NCBI GenBank assembly: GCA_964547125.1 | Contig: CAZJLS010000022.1 | Location: forward strand, 1-23,709 | DNA from: Methanobrevibacter_A sp964547125 | GTDB lineage: Archaea > Methanobacteriota > Methanobacteria > Methanobacteriales > Methanobacteriaceae | Direction: 5' to 3' | Length of the DNA stretch: 23,709 bases | Shown here: positions 16,385 through 23,635 of the stretch, in pieces | How positions within the stretch are numbered: position 1 is the stretch's first letter | How the letters are laid out: every line of letters begins with the position of its first letter | Position numbers and translations under genes: made by a program | Notes under the pieces: generated by a model | What the model was told of the DNA's origin: nothing | The model's input: the letters and a program-made list of their open reading frames with translations, nothing else | The model's database searches: none

Positions 16385-16527
16385 AATTATCTGCCTCCAT
16401 ATAAAATATAAATTAATTATATAAAAATAAATTTTCGCAAATATATTATACAGTGAATTTAATTAATATATTTTTTCATAAACATGAAAAATAATTATAT
16501 AAAAAAATAGTTAAAAACTAAATAAAG

Positions 16528-16600
16528 AGCCTTAGGGGGGATTCGAACCCCCGACATCCACCTTACCAAGGTGGCGCTCTACCATCTGAGCCACTAAGGC
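16528..16600 (-). tRNA. trnT: tRNA-Thr, anticodon GGU
   Basis: The minus strand folds into a complete 73-base cloverleaf: acceptor GCCTTAG/CTAAGGC, D-arm GCTC/GAGC, anticodon stem CCACC/GGTGG with loop TTGGTAA (anticodon GGT), a 5-base variable loop, T-arm GGGGG/CCCCC with TTCGAAT, and discriminator T. No CCA is encoded. It reads ACC and ACU codons. It lies 40 bases downstream of tRNA-Leu and has no TATA box at a suitable distance, so the two are probably cotranscribed. Confidence 0.95.
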
Positions 16601-16637
16601 AATGAAAATGAGAATAATATAAAAATAATAAAAAATT

Positions 16638-16724
<87 letters not shown>

Positions 16725-16763
16725 TTACAATTCAATGTAACAATAATAATTTATAATAAAAGT

Positions 16764-16775
16764 ACTATATAAATT
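16764..16775. promoter_or_regulatory. TATA box for the tRNA pair, possibly bidirectional
   Basis: ACTATATAAATT on the plus strand reads AATTTATATAGT on the minus strand, a good TATA box about 45 bases upstream of the mature 5' end of tRNA-Leu. The near-symmetric core could also serve the ferredoxin gene on the plus strand. Confidence 0.45.
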
Positions 16776-16841
16776 TAATGGTATGAAAATATATTTTAAA
16801 TAAGAATAAAAAAATTAAAAAATAAACAAGGATAGATATAA

Positions 16842-17006
16842 ATGCAAATAGATGATGACATGTGTGCAGCTTGCAGAAAATGTATTGAAATATGTCCACT
16901 AAACTTAATAAAAAGAAAAGCATTTAGTGTAACAATACAAGAAGGATGCAATAATTGTGGCAAATGCTTAGAAATATGCCCATGCGGTGCCATCATTAAA
17001 GATTAA
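16842..17006 (+). CDS. 54-residue 2[4Fe-4S] ferredoxin-like protein
   Basis: This short gene encodes two complete 4Fe-4S motifs, CAACRKCIEICP at residues 8-19 and CNNCGKCLEICP at residues 36-47, with an extra Cys just after the second (CPCGAI). It starts ATG at 16842 with AAGGAT 8 bases upstream and ends TAA at 17006. Its size fits a minimal bacterial-type ferredoxin or a ferredoxin-like domain protein. It is the first gene of a plus-strand run with a DUF4330-like protein and a polysaccharide-polymerase-like protein. Those have no obvious redox role, so the electron partner is unknown. Confidence 0.9.
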   Translation: MQIDDDMCAACRKCIEICPLNLIKRKAFSVTIQEGCNNCGKCLEICPCGAIIKD

Positions 17007-17029
17007 AAAAAAGAGAGTTGGAAAGAGAT

Positions 17030-17821
17030 ATGAAAATAAAAAAATTCCTAAAAAAATTCAACATAATCGACTGGATAATAATCATAGGAATAATACTAGC
17101 AATATGCTTTGCATTTGTTTACATAAGTCATGATGACACAAATACTGAATCAACCTCCATAGATGGAACAACATACAGTAAAATAGGTCAAAAATATGCC
17201 GAATACTATCTAGAAGGAGACATAATAACCACAACAATTGTAGGCCATAATGCAACAAATGGAGAAAAAATAACAATAAGTGGAATAGTTAAATGGGAAG
17301 ATGACGATTCAGGAGCACGACCAAAACTATTAGTAGATACTGGAAACGGAGAATTTTATGCTGCATTCTACAATGATGTAAGAACAGTGGATATTTACAT
17401 AGACCAACTAACACTAGAAAAAAATGGAAGTAAATACAATAATACCGTAGATATTACCGTAAACCCAGAACAAATAAACACTCTAAATGAATTAATCGAA
17501 GGAATACCTGAAAATACAAGTTTTGAACTAAGTACAAGCATAGCAACAGACCACCAAGATAGCCAAATATACCAAGAGTTGAAAAATCAACTATTTGCAA
17601 ACCACTACAGAATAAGTATAAAACCAACAAACTTAGCAATACAAGATAAAATAGAAATTATACGAGCAACTGCAGATGATATTCAGCTTGGAAGTCAAAT
17701 ACTGGGAGATATTAATGGATACACAGAACCAATAATCATAAGAATATACAATTGCGACAATCAAACTCTTGAAACATTAAGTAGCTACTATAATATAACA
17801 AACATTAGATATGTAAGCTAA
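17030..17821 (+). CDS. membrane-anchored extracytoplasmic protein, DUF4330-like
   Basis: The protein of about 263 residues has a short basic start, one transmembrane helix (about 12-36, IIDWIIIIGIILAICFAFVY), and a polar extracytoplasmic part. The FNIID start of the helix and the following EYYLEGDIITTTIVGHNATNGEKI resemble the DUF4330 family; I hold that assignment at moderate confidence. The external part looks like two mixed alpha/beta halves ending at Ser. I chose ATG 17030 over the in-frame TTG at 17018, since a basic N-terminus directly before the helix is normal for an N-in anchor. It lies 19 bases before the polymerase-like gene, which suggests a joint envelope role. Confidence 0.65.
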   Translation: MKIKKFLKKFNIIDWIIIIGIILAICFAFVYISHDDTNTESTSIDGTTYSKIGQKYAEYYLEGDIITTTIVGHNATNGEKITISGIVKWEDDDSGARPKLLVDTGNGEFYAAFYNDVRTVDIYIDQLTLEKNGSKYNNTVDITVNPEQINTLNELIEGIPENTSFELSTSIATDHQDSQIYQELKNQLFANHYRISIKPTNLAIQDKIEIIRATADDIQLGSQILGDINGYTEPIIIRIYNCDNQTLETLSSYYNITNIRYVS

Positions 17822-17840
17822 AAAAATAATAAAAAGAAAA

Positions 17841-19133
17841 ATGAGTGAAGTTTATAATATAATAACAATAATTACAAAAAATCTTACAAAAATTATTAAA
17901 AATTCATTACTATTTAAAATAATTTTTAAAATAATGAGATTTTTTGAGGAAAAATGGGAACAAAGTTACTTTAAACAATTTTATCCTAATGAAAATTTCA
18001 TATCTCTCTTCAAAAGGAGTGAAATATTAAGTAAAAAAATATTCCACCCTTTAATTATACTTTTTGTATTTGCATTATTCCTTTTATTATCTTTTTCGGG
18101 AGTAAGTTTCAGTTTAGAAATAAATTTAATAATTGCTTTTATCTCATTTTTTATTGGATCACAACTAATACCACATTATTTATTAAATAAAAATCAGGTA
18201 AAAATGCCCAAATTTGGAAAGAATGAAATATACTCTATCGGATTTTGTTTAATACTTGTGGGAGTTATGTTTTTTGTTTTATGCGTTGGAAGTGTTAGAG
18301 GATTACCTTTAATAAAATCAAGTTTACGATATTCATTATCCCCTGCATTAACTATGCCTGTATTTTTAATTATACCTGGAATTGGAATGGTTGCGAGCAC
18401 ATATCTAATGAAATATAAGGAAAAACTTATTAATCGTTCACAAGTCAGATTTCGATTTTTAATCTTATTTTTATTAAGTGCAGTAATATTATTAGGTTTA
18501 GCTTATAGGACACCCTTAATTGCTGTTTTATTAATGCTTGTTATAATAGGATACATTGGAGAAATACTTTCAGTATGGGAAGTTATTTTAGCTGCATTAA
18601 TAGGAATAAGTGGAATAATAGGATTAGGATATTATAGAGTAATGGAAGAAGGAACCTTAACCAAAGGTATGGGGCCATTATCCACATTACAATCTAGAGC
18701 TGATTTCACATTACATGTATTGGACTTACTTAATAGTGTATCTGGAGATTATGGAATATTACATGGTAAATTACTTATAAGTTCACTTCCTGGCAGTTCA
18801 TTAGGTCCTAGAATGACAATAGGTAAACTTATAGCTTGGAGAAGTGAAGTAACTGTAACACCTACATTAATTGGTCAAATGGTAGTTGATTTTGGAAGAA
18901 TTGGTGTTGCAATTGGTATGGGTCTTTTAGGATTTATACTTGGAATTGGATATAAAATTATAGAAAAAACAAAAGATTCCTTTAGCATATTTCTTTATGC
19001 ATTATTATTAACTTACACAATACTTGGTGTTGAAACTGGAATTTTAGATATTCAAGTACTTGTATACTTTGTTATAGGATTATTTATATATTTAGTAATT
19101 GTTTTTAAAAATATTAAAAAAATAGAAAAATAA
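17841..19133 (+). CDS. multi-pass membrane protein, putative polysaccharide (O-antigen-type) repeat polymerase
   Basis: The 430-residue protein has about 10-12 transmembrane helices after an N-terminal cytoplasmic part of about 65 residues. It has a large loop near 270-340 with SRADFTLHVLDLL and SSLPGSSLGPRMTIG, then VTPTLIGQMVVDFGRIGVAIGMGLLG. This loop-and-helix arrangement matches archaeal proteins in the putative O-antigen polymerase family (PF01901). Such proteins would join oligosaccharide repeats at the outer face of the membrane, relevant to the pseudomurein or surface polysaccharide envelope. The substrate cannot be told from sequence. It ends 15 bases from the convergent nicotianamine synthase gene. 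Confidence 0.7.
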   Translation: MSEVYNIITIITKNLTKIIKNSLLFKIIFKIMRFFEEKWEQSYFKQFYPNENFISLFKRSEILSKKIFHPLIILFVFALFLLLSFSGVSFSLEINLIIAFISFFIGSQLIPHYLLNKNQVKMPKFGKNEIYSIGFCLILVGVMFFVLCVGSVRGLPLIKSSLRYSLSPALTMPVFLIIPGIGMVASTYLMKYKEKLINRSQVRFRFLILFLLSAVILLGLAYRTPLIAVLLMLVIIGYIGEILSVWEVILAALIGISGIIGLGYYRVMEEGTLTKGMGPLSTLQSRADFTLHVLDLLNSVSGDYGILHGKLLISSLPGSSLGPRMTIGKLIAWRSEVTVTPTLIGQMVVDFGRIGVAIGMGLLGFILGIGYKIIEKTKDSFSIFLYALLLTYTILGVETGILDIQVLVYFVIGLFIYLVIVFKNIKKIEK

Positions 19134-19148
19134 AAAAGTGTATTGATT

Positions 19149-19970
19149 TCAGAATACTTTTCTAAGTAATACACTTGTATTGTTTGTATTTCCAATAGGA
19201 AGTAACATTACCTCTTTATGGAATCCTCTAAGAATTTTATCAGTTAAAGGAGCATATAATATTGCCCTCATACCACTGTAAGTTCTTACAAGAACAGGAG
19301 TGTCTACATCAACAATTTCCCAAACATTGGAGAATACTCTTTCTTTAGGTTCTGCAAATGCGGCAACCATCAGCACATCATAATCAAGTTCTTTTAATGT
19401 GTTTTCATCTCCAACTATTATCTCTATTTGCTTTGATAAGTTTAATTTTTCTATAACTTCACGAGATAATTCTGCAACATCTTCTTGAATTTCAATACCA
19501 ATACATTTACATTTAAACTTTTTAGCAAACAGTATTAAAGTTAAAGGTAAAGGTCCACTACCTACAAAAACAAAGGTAGTTTTTTCATTAAATTTAGCTA
19601 GTTTAGATTCATTTTTAAGTAATCCCTCATATCTTTCATAAAAATGGAAACTGTCTAAAGCTTCTTCGGGATTGTTTGATTCTATGATATCTTTAGCATT
19701 TTCTGTTTCTAATCTTGCACCAATATATAAATAGAATCTCCTAATTAATTTTAATGCTTTATTCATTCTTTCATTATCTAAAATATGTTTTGCAGAGTTA
19801 AAATCGATATCCTCATCATGTGCGATAATTTCAATTTCATTTAATAATTCTGTAATTTCAGATAAATCAACTGCGTCTAGGGAGTCTAAATCTTCAAGTG
19901 AGTCAACTCCATAGTTTTCTAATGCTTCTGCTATTTCTTCAATTTTTGGCCAGTATTTCCAACAACTCAT
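19149..19970 (-). CDS. nas: nicotianamine synthase-like metallophore synthase
   Basis: The 273-residue protein has the layout of the archaeal nicotianamine synthase from Methanothermobacter, as I recall that sequence. A helical N-terminal domain begins MSCWKYWPKI, with HDEDIDFNSAKHILDNERMN and DSFHFYERYEGLLKNE (about 107-121). A SAM-binding Rossmann domain follows, with FVFVGSGPLPLT at about 133-144, then MVAAFAEPKERVF and VRTYSGMRAILYAPL. The family condenses aminocarboxypropyl groups from S-adenosylmethionine; the archaeal enzyme makes thermonicotianamine starting from glutamate. Products bind nickel and iron tightly. The ATG lies 3 bases after the nikO stop, and its AAGGTGA overlaps that stop, so translation is probably coupled. 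This ties the product to nickel or cobalt handling. Confidence 0.88.
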   Translation of the reverse strand: MSCWKYWPKIEEIAEALENYGVDSLEDLDSLDAVDLSEITELLNEIEIIAHDEDIDFNSAKHILDNERMNKALKLIRRFYLYIGARLETENAKDIIESNNPEEALDSFHFYERYEGLLKNESKLAKFNEKTTFVFVGSGPLPLTLILFAKKFKCKCIGIEIQEDVAELSREVIEKLNLSKQIEIIVGDENTLKELDYDVLMVAAFAEPKERVFSNVWEIVDVDTPVLVRTYSGMRAILYAPLTDKILRGFHKEVMLLPIGNTNNTSVLLRKVF

Positions 19971-19973
19971 TTT

Positions 19974-20822
19974 TCATTCACCTTTTTTAATTTTTGCATT
20001 TAATATTTCAATGCATGCTTCATCAATTGTTAATTTATTAGTTTTTAAATCAAGCCCATTATCTTTTAGTTTTTTAAGTAATTCTGATGATTTTGGAGGT
20101 TTTAAATGTGCTTGTTTGAGAAGTTCATGATTTGAGAAGACTTCTTCCGTAGTTCCTTGAGCTATGACTTTCCCATGGTCCAATACAATTACTTTATCTG
20201 CAAATTCTGTAATCATTTCAACATCATGTGATGAAACTACTAATGTCATTCCTTTTTCATTAAGGTAGTTTAATATGTATAATACTTGATCTACTCCTTG
20301 TGGATCTAATCCTGCTGTAGGTTCATCAAGAATCATAATTTCAGGATACATTGCAATTATTCCTGCAATACTTATTCTTTTTTGTTGACCTCCACTTAGA
20401 TGGTGTGGTGCTTTTTCTTCAAAACCTTCCATATTCACCAGTTTTAATGCTTCATCAACACGTTTATCAACTTCATCTAAGTCTAGCCCAAGGTTCATTG
20501 GTCCGAATGCAACATCTTCCCGAACACTTGGTGCGAATAATTGATCATCAGGGTTTTGGAAAACTACTCCTACTTTTTGTCGAATTTCAAGTAGACTTTG
20601 TTTATCATATTCCATGATTTTTCCTTGAATTTTTAAGTGTCCACTTGTAGGTTCTGTTAATCCATTAAAATGTGAGAATAGTGTGGATTTTCCAGCACCA
20701 TTTGCCCCCATTATTGCTATTTTTTCTCCTTTTTCTATTTGTATATTAACTTTATTAAGAGCTTGTGTCTCATCTGGATATATAAATGATAAATCAACAG
20801 TTTCTAGTATTATATTTTCCAT
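19974..20822 (-). CDS. nikO: ECF nickel/cobalt transporter ATPase subunit
   Basis: The 282-residue ABC ATPase energises metal uptake at the inner face of the membrane. It has Walker A GANGAGKST at 39-47, the Q-loop VVFQNPDDQLF at about 86-96, signature LSGGQQKR at 142-149, Walker B with LDEPTAG at about 165-171, and the switch His in SSHD at 199. FQNPDDQLF is typical of the CbiO/NikO/EcfA group. The C-terminal extension (about 240-282) is also usual for CbiO. It follows nikQ by 25 bases and is coupled to the nicotianamine synthase gene. Confidence 0.92.
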   Translation of the reverse strand: MENIILETVDLSFIYPDETQALNKVNIQIEKGEKIAIMGANGAGKSTLFSHFNGLTEPTSGHLKIQGKIMEYDKQSLLEIRQKVGVVFQNPDDQLFAPSVREDVAFGPMNLGLDLDEVDKRVDEALKLVNMEGFEEKAPHHLSGGQQKRISIAGIIAMYPEIMILDEPTAGLDPQGVDQVLYILNYLNEKGMTLVVSSHDVEMITEFADKVIVLDHGKVIAQGTTEEVFSNHELLKQAHLKPPKSSELLKKLKDNGLDLKTNKLTIDEACIEILNAKIKKGE

Positions 20823-20847
20823 TTTATTTTTCCCCTATGCATTTTTT

Positions 20848-21684
20848 TTATGTTGGTATTAAATGAATTCCAAGGTATCCTAATTTCGGTGTGAAAAATA
20901 TTACTATGATTTCAATTATAATTATTAGGACAATTATGGAAATTAAAAATATGTAATTAGATTTTGTTATTGTTTTTCTGCTTACATAAAATTTAGAGTC
21001 GTCTGAAAATCCTCTACTTGCCATACTTGCATATATTGTTTCCCCTTTTTTATAGGATCTTATGAACATCATTGCGATGGTATATCCTACTTGTTTAACT
21101 CTCCATTTGTATGGTGTTAGTTTGTTGTGTATGTGGAAGTTTCTGGATTTTTGGGATTTTCTTATTTGTGCTAGCTCATCTATAAACATGAATAGGAATC
21201 TTATTGTGATACTTAGTATCATTGCTAAGCTTTGTGGCATTTTTAGTTTTCTAAAGGATTCTACAATTTCTTGCATTGGGCTTGTTGATGAGAGTATTAC
21301 TATTGAGGTTAAACATACAATTAGTCTAGATAAAAGTATAGCTGCCCAGTTTAGTCCTGTGTCGGTTATGTTAATCCAACTTATACCACTTGCCCATATT
21401 ATATTTCCAGTGTGTATGAATGGTTGAAATATTATTATTGCTCCTCCAAATGGTAATAATAGGGCTAGTCTTGCAAATGATGATTTGAAAGATAATGTTG
21501 CAATATATAAAACAAAAAGTAAGAATATTTCGAGTATTATTTGGACAAATAGTTGATCAGAGAGTACTGCAAATATTATGATGAGTAGAAATGATATTAA
21601 TTTTATTCTACCATCCAAATCATGTATTGGACTACTTTTAGCACTTAAGGCATCTAAATCTAATGCATCATTAATATTTGGCAT
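20848..21684 (-). CDS. nikQ: ECF nickel/cobalt transporter transmembrane subunit (EcfT type)
   Basis: The 278-residue subunit has about five to six transmembrane helices and the coupling segment of EcfT proteins. That segment includes ELAQIRKSQKSRNF (about 170-185) and the Ala-Ser-Arg-Gly motif in YASMASRGF (about 218-226), which docks on the ATPase. It links the substrate-binding NikM to NikO. The start ATG at 21684 has only a weak ribosome-binding site. The gene lies 198 bases downstream of nikN, an unusually large gap for this operon, and that gap contains two inverted repeats. Confidence 0.88.
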   Translation of the reverse strand: MPNINDALDLDALSAKSSPIHDLDGRIKLISFLLIIIFAVLSDQLFVQIILEIFLLFVLYIATLSFKSSFARLALLLPFGGAIIIFQPFIHTGNIIWASGISWINITDTGLNWAAILLSRLIVCLTSIVILSSTSPMQEIVESFRKLKMPQSLAMILSITIRFLFMFIDELAQIRKSQKSRNFHIHNKLTPYKWRVKQVGYTIAMMFIRSYKKGETIYASMASRGFSDDSKFYVSRKTITKSNYIFLISIIVLIIIIEIIVIFFTPKLGYLGIHLIPT

Positions 21685-21719
21685 TTTATATCATCATCAT
21701 ACATTTAATTTTTTAAAAA

Positions 21720-21772
21720 AATAATCAATTCATTATAAAAATAATTTTTTTATTTACAATGAATTCATTATT
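21720..21772. repeat. large imperfect hairpin between nikN and nikQ
   Basis: AATAATCAATTCATT (21720-21734) and AATGAATTCATTATT (21758-21772) are reverse complements except for one position. The stem extends outward by three A-T pairs. The loop contains a further short AAATAA/TTATTT pairing. It sits inside the nik operon and could act as an RNA processing or attenuation site. Confidence 0.4.
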
Positions 21773-21829
21773 TTTATATTATTTAAAAATATATTATTAT
21801 GTGTAGAGAGAAGAGAAGTTATAAAAATT

Positions 21830-21858
21830 GTTAAGGGTTTAAATCTTAACTTTTTTTT
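21830..21858. terminator. short inverted repeat with T8 downstream of nikN
   Basis: GTTAAG (21830-21835) and CTTAAC (21845-21850) form a 6-bp stem. On the plus strand it is followed by eight T. On the minus strand, in the direction of nik transcription, it is followed by AATTTTTAT. It lies 25 to 50 bases past the nikN stop and may cause partial termination before nikQO-nas. Confidence 0.35.
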
Positions 21859-21882
21859 ATAAATTCTCCGAATCTTTTAATT

Positions 21883-22170
21883 TTAACTTCTTTTTTTAAC
21901 GACTTGTGCTATTCCTATTGCAACTACTAGTGAAATTACTCCCCCAACAAATAGAACTAATATTTCACCCATGGTGCTCATTGGTTCGAATGTATAATCT
22001 GGGAATGGTACAGATAAGTATGCTTTTTCTACTTCTTCACTAACTGATGCATCTTCTGCAGATTTTTCTAGGCCGTCTGGATCTCCTGATGCTATTAATG
22101 GAGATAATACTGCTAAACATATACAGAATATGATTGCTGCAATTATTAAGTATTTATCTTTTTTATCCAT
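21883..22170 (-). CDS. nikN: ECF nickel transporter small subunit with PDGLE motif
   Basis: The 95-residue protein has an N-terminal transmembrane helix (about 8-26), an external loop and a C-terminal helix (about 68-90). Just after the first helix it carries Pro-Asp-Gly-Leu-Glu at 31-35, followed by KSAED, and then VPFPDYTF before the second helix. This PDGLE-type loop is characteristic of NikN-like subunits, as distinct from the CbiN type of cobalt transporters. It is the main reason for favouring nickel as substrate. Its ATG overlaps the last base of the nikM stop codon (TAATG). Confidence 0.85.
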   Translation of the reverse strand: MDKKDKYLIIAAIIFCICLAVLSPLIASGDPDGLEKSAEDASVSEEVEKAYLSVPFPDYTFEPMSTMGEILVLFVGGVISLVVAIGIAQVVKKRS

Positions 22171-22814
22171 TATGCTTCCTCCACACTTTCTTTTTTATTC
22201 CAGACTAGTAATTGTGGTTCGTATTTTTCTAGAGCATAAATTACAATAACTGTTAGTACTGCTTCAATTATTCCTATGAATGCATGGTATAATCCCATTG
22301 ATGCTAATCCAACTGATAGTGGGAATGTTCCAGCTATTGCCATTTCTACAGCACATGCTTCTGCTGCTATGAATGTTGCTAACCATGCTCCTATTCCTAT
22401 TGCAGGATATTTACCTATTGCGTTTCGGAGGCCTTTGAATGTTAATAGTCCTACTCCTCCTCCAATTATTGCCATATTAAGAACATTTGCTCCTAAACAG
22501 GTGATTCCTCCATCACCAAATAGTAATGCTTGGATTAATAGTACTACTGTGAATACTAGTACTGCTGCTTCTGGAGCCATGAATACTATTGCTACTAATG
22601 TTCCACCAACCATGTGTCCACTTGTACCGAATGGGATTGGCATATTCATTGACATTATTGCAAATATTCCTGCTGCTAATACTCCCATAAGAGGTATTCT
22701 CTTTTCATCGAGGTTTTTACGTGCCCATTTTGATGCAAAATACAATGCTACTATGAGTATTACATAATATATTGCACATTGCCAAAGTGGGATAAAACCA
22801 TCAGGTATATGCAT
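22170..22814 (-). CDS. nikM: ECF nickel/cobalt transporter substrate-binding membrane subunit
   Basis: The 214-residue protein begins MHIPDG, the invariant start of CbiM/NikM, in which the N-terminal Met and His 2 coordinate the metal. A second conserved His lies in GTSGHMVGG (His 67). About six to seven transmembrane helices follow, and QALLFGDGGITCLGANVLNMA is a strong family signature. It binds the metal ion and, with NikN, gives the transporter its specificity. It is the first gene of nikMNQO-nas. GGGAGGAAG precedes the ATG, and a 44-bp dyad element lies 38 bases upstream. Confidence 0.93.
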   Translation of the reverse strand: MHIPDGFIPLWQCAIYYVILIVALYFASKWARKNLDEKRIPLMGVLAAGIFAIMSMNMPIPFGTSGHMVGGTLVAIVFMAPEAAVLVFTVVLLIQALLFGDGGITCLGANVLNMAIIGGGVGLLTFKGLRNAIGKYPAIGIGAWLATFIAAEACAVEMAIAGTFPLSVGLASMGLYHAFIGIIEAVLTVIVIYALEKYEPQLLVWNKKESVEEA

Positions 22815-22851
22815 TTTTGATTCTTCCTCCCAAAAAAAATATTTAAAAAAA

Positions 22852-22895
22852 AAGTAATACTTTTTTTAAATTTATTTAAATAATGAGTATTACTT
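22852..22895 (-). promoter_or_regulatory. promoter/operator of nikMNQO-nas with paired dyads
   Basis: AAGTAATACT (22852-22861) and AGTATTACTT (22886-22895) form a perfect 10-bp inverted repeat with a 24-bp spacer. Each arm is itself a 7-bp dyad, GTAWTAC, and the dyad centres are 33 bp apart. On the minus strand the spacer holds ATTTAAATAAATTTAA, a TATA-like core. Transcription from it would start near 22848, just downstream of the element, leaving a leader of about 35 bases with the ribosome-binding site. A protein bound at the arms would block TBP or polymerase. A 44-bp near-copy precedes the GNAT gene. Confidence 0.7.
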
Positions 22896-23033
22896 AAAAC
22901 AAAATATAATAATTATTTTTAATTAAATCATTAAAATAATAATTTTAATTTATAAATAAATACTATATCATTTATAATTTCAATAAAGAGTAACTTATAA
23001 AGTTTATTAAAGTAATAAAAAAGTTAAAAAAAG
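22896..23033. other. AT-rich spacer between nikM control region and the GNAT gene end
   Basis: No gene is visible. It contains a TATA-like AACTTTATAAGTTAC (minus strand, about 22990-23004) and a degenerate dyad GTAATAA at 23012-23018, which lies 31 bp from the dyad at 23043-23049. Confidence 0.4.
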
Positions 23034-23056
23034 AGAAAAAAAGTAATACTTTTTTA
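23034..23056 (-). promoter_or_regulatory. additional single GTAWTAC dyad at the GNAT stop codon
   Basis: GTAATAC at 23043-23049, flanked by seven A and six T, reproduces the outer arm of the two 44-bp elements. It overlaps the GNAT stop codon. On the minus strand the T-rich flank would also serve as the terminator of the GNAT transcript, so its regulatory role is uncertain. Confidence 0.35.
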
Positions 23057-23584
23057 AATATCACGAATATATTTATCCATGTGAACTGTTTTTAAATCAT
23101 TATTAGAGTCAAATCTAACTTGAAATTCTTGTTTAGTCCAAAAAGACATTACTCCATCAACAAATTTTTGAGTGTGTAAATATATTTCATTAAAATTATG
23201 ATTATAACAGAATTTTTCCGCCATACTTACTAAATTCGATGCTATTCCTTTACGTCTATATTTTTTATCAACAAAAACTCTATAAAAACTTGCAGTATTT
23301 TTCCTACAGTAAGAATTTGGGAAATTTCTACAACATGCATCATATTCCCTTATACCAATGGTTCCAATAATTTCATTATTTTCAAGATTAGTTGCAATGT
23401 AAAAGTTATTTCGTTCAGGATTTATATAATATTCATAGAGATATTTAATGTCTTTATGATATTCCGGATTATAATCCAAATTATATTCCTTTTTAATATA
23501 TTTTAATAAAAAATCTTCAACATCAGATAAGGGAATATCTGTATCTTTTAGTTGTTCTATTTTATATTCTAACAAAATAATCAA
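23054..23584 (-). CDS. GNAT-family N-acetyltransferase
   Basis: This protein of about 173-176 residues has the GNAT fold: NNFYIATNLENNEIIGTIGIRE (strands 2-3, about 59-80), FYRVFVDKKYRRKGIASNLVSMAEKF (about 100-125) with the acetyl-CoA phosphate-binding Arg-x-x-Gly-Ile-Ala loop, then NEIYLHTQ. Cysteines at about 84, 85 and 93 (DACCRNFPNSYC) are unusual for the family and might bind metal. No ATG is available; TTG 23584 or TTG 23575 is the start, with only a weak GAG upstream. Its promoter element nearly copies that of the nickel transporter. The substrate is unknown. Confidence 0.78.
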   Translation of the reverse strand: MIILLEYKIEQLKDTDIPLSDVEDFLLKYIKKEYNLDYNPEYHKDIKYLYEYYINPERNNFYIATNLENNEIIGTIGIREYDACCRNFPNSYCRKNTASFYRVFVDKKYRRKGIASNLVSMAEKFCYNHNFNEIYLHTQKFVDGVMSFWTKQEFQVRFDSNNDLKTVHMDKYIRDI

Positions 23585-23591
23585 CTCAAAA

Positions 23592-23635
23592 AAGTAATAC
23601 TTTTTGAAAATTTATTTAAATAAAGAGTATTACTT
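23592..23635 (-). promoter_or_regulatory. promoter/operator of the GNAT gene with paired dyads
   Basis: AAGTAATACT (23592-23601) and AGTATTACTT (23626-23635) are the same 10-bp arms as at the nikM promoter, again separated by exactly 24 bp. The spacer agrees at 21 of 24 positions. The minus-strand spacer contains TTTAAATAAATTTT, a TATA-like core. The predicted transcription start is close to the TTG start codon, so the mRNA would be leaderless or nearly so. Confidence 0.7.

Noticed and set aside
16796..16996. A 66-codon minus-strand frame opposite the small ferredoxin
   Set aside because: The plus strand encodes two perfect 4Fe-4S motifs; the opposite frame is a shadow.
21283..22766. Single GTATTAC heptamers inside nikQ (about 21294) and nikM (about 22754)
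   Set aside because: A handful of single heptamers is expected by chance in a window of this size and composition; they have no partner at 32-33 bp.
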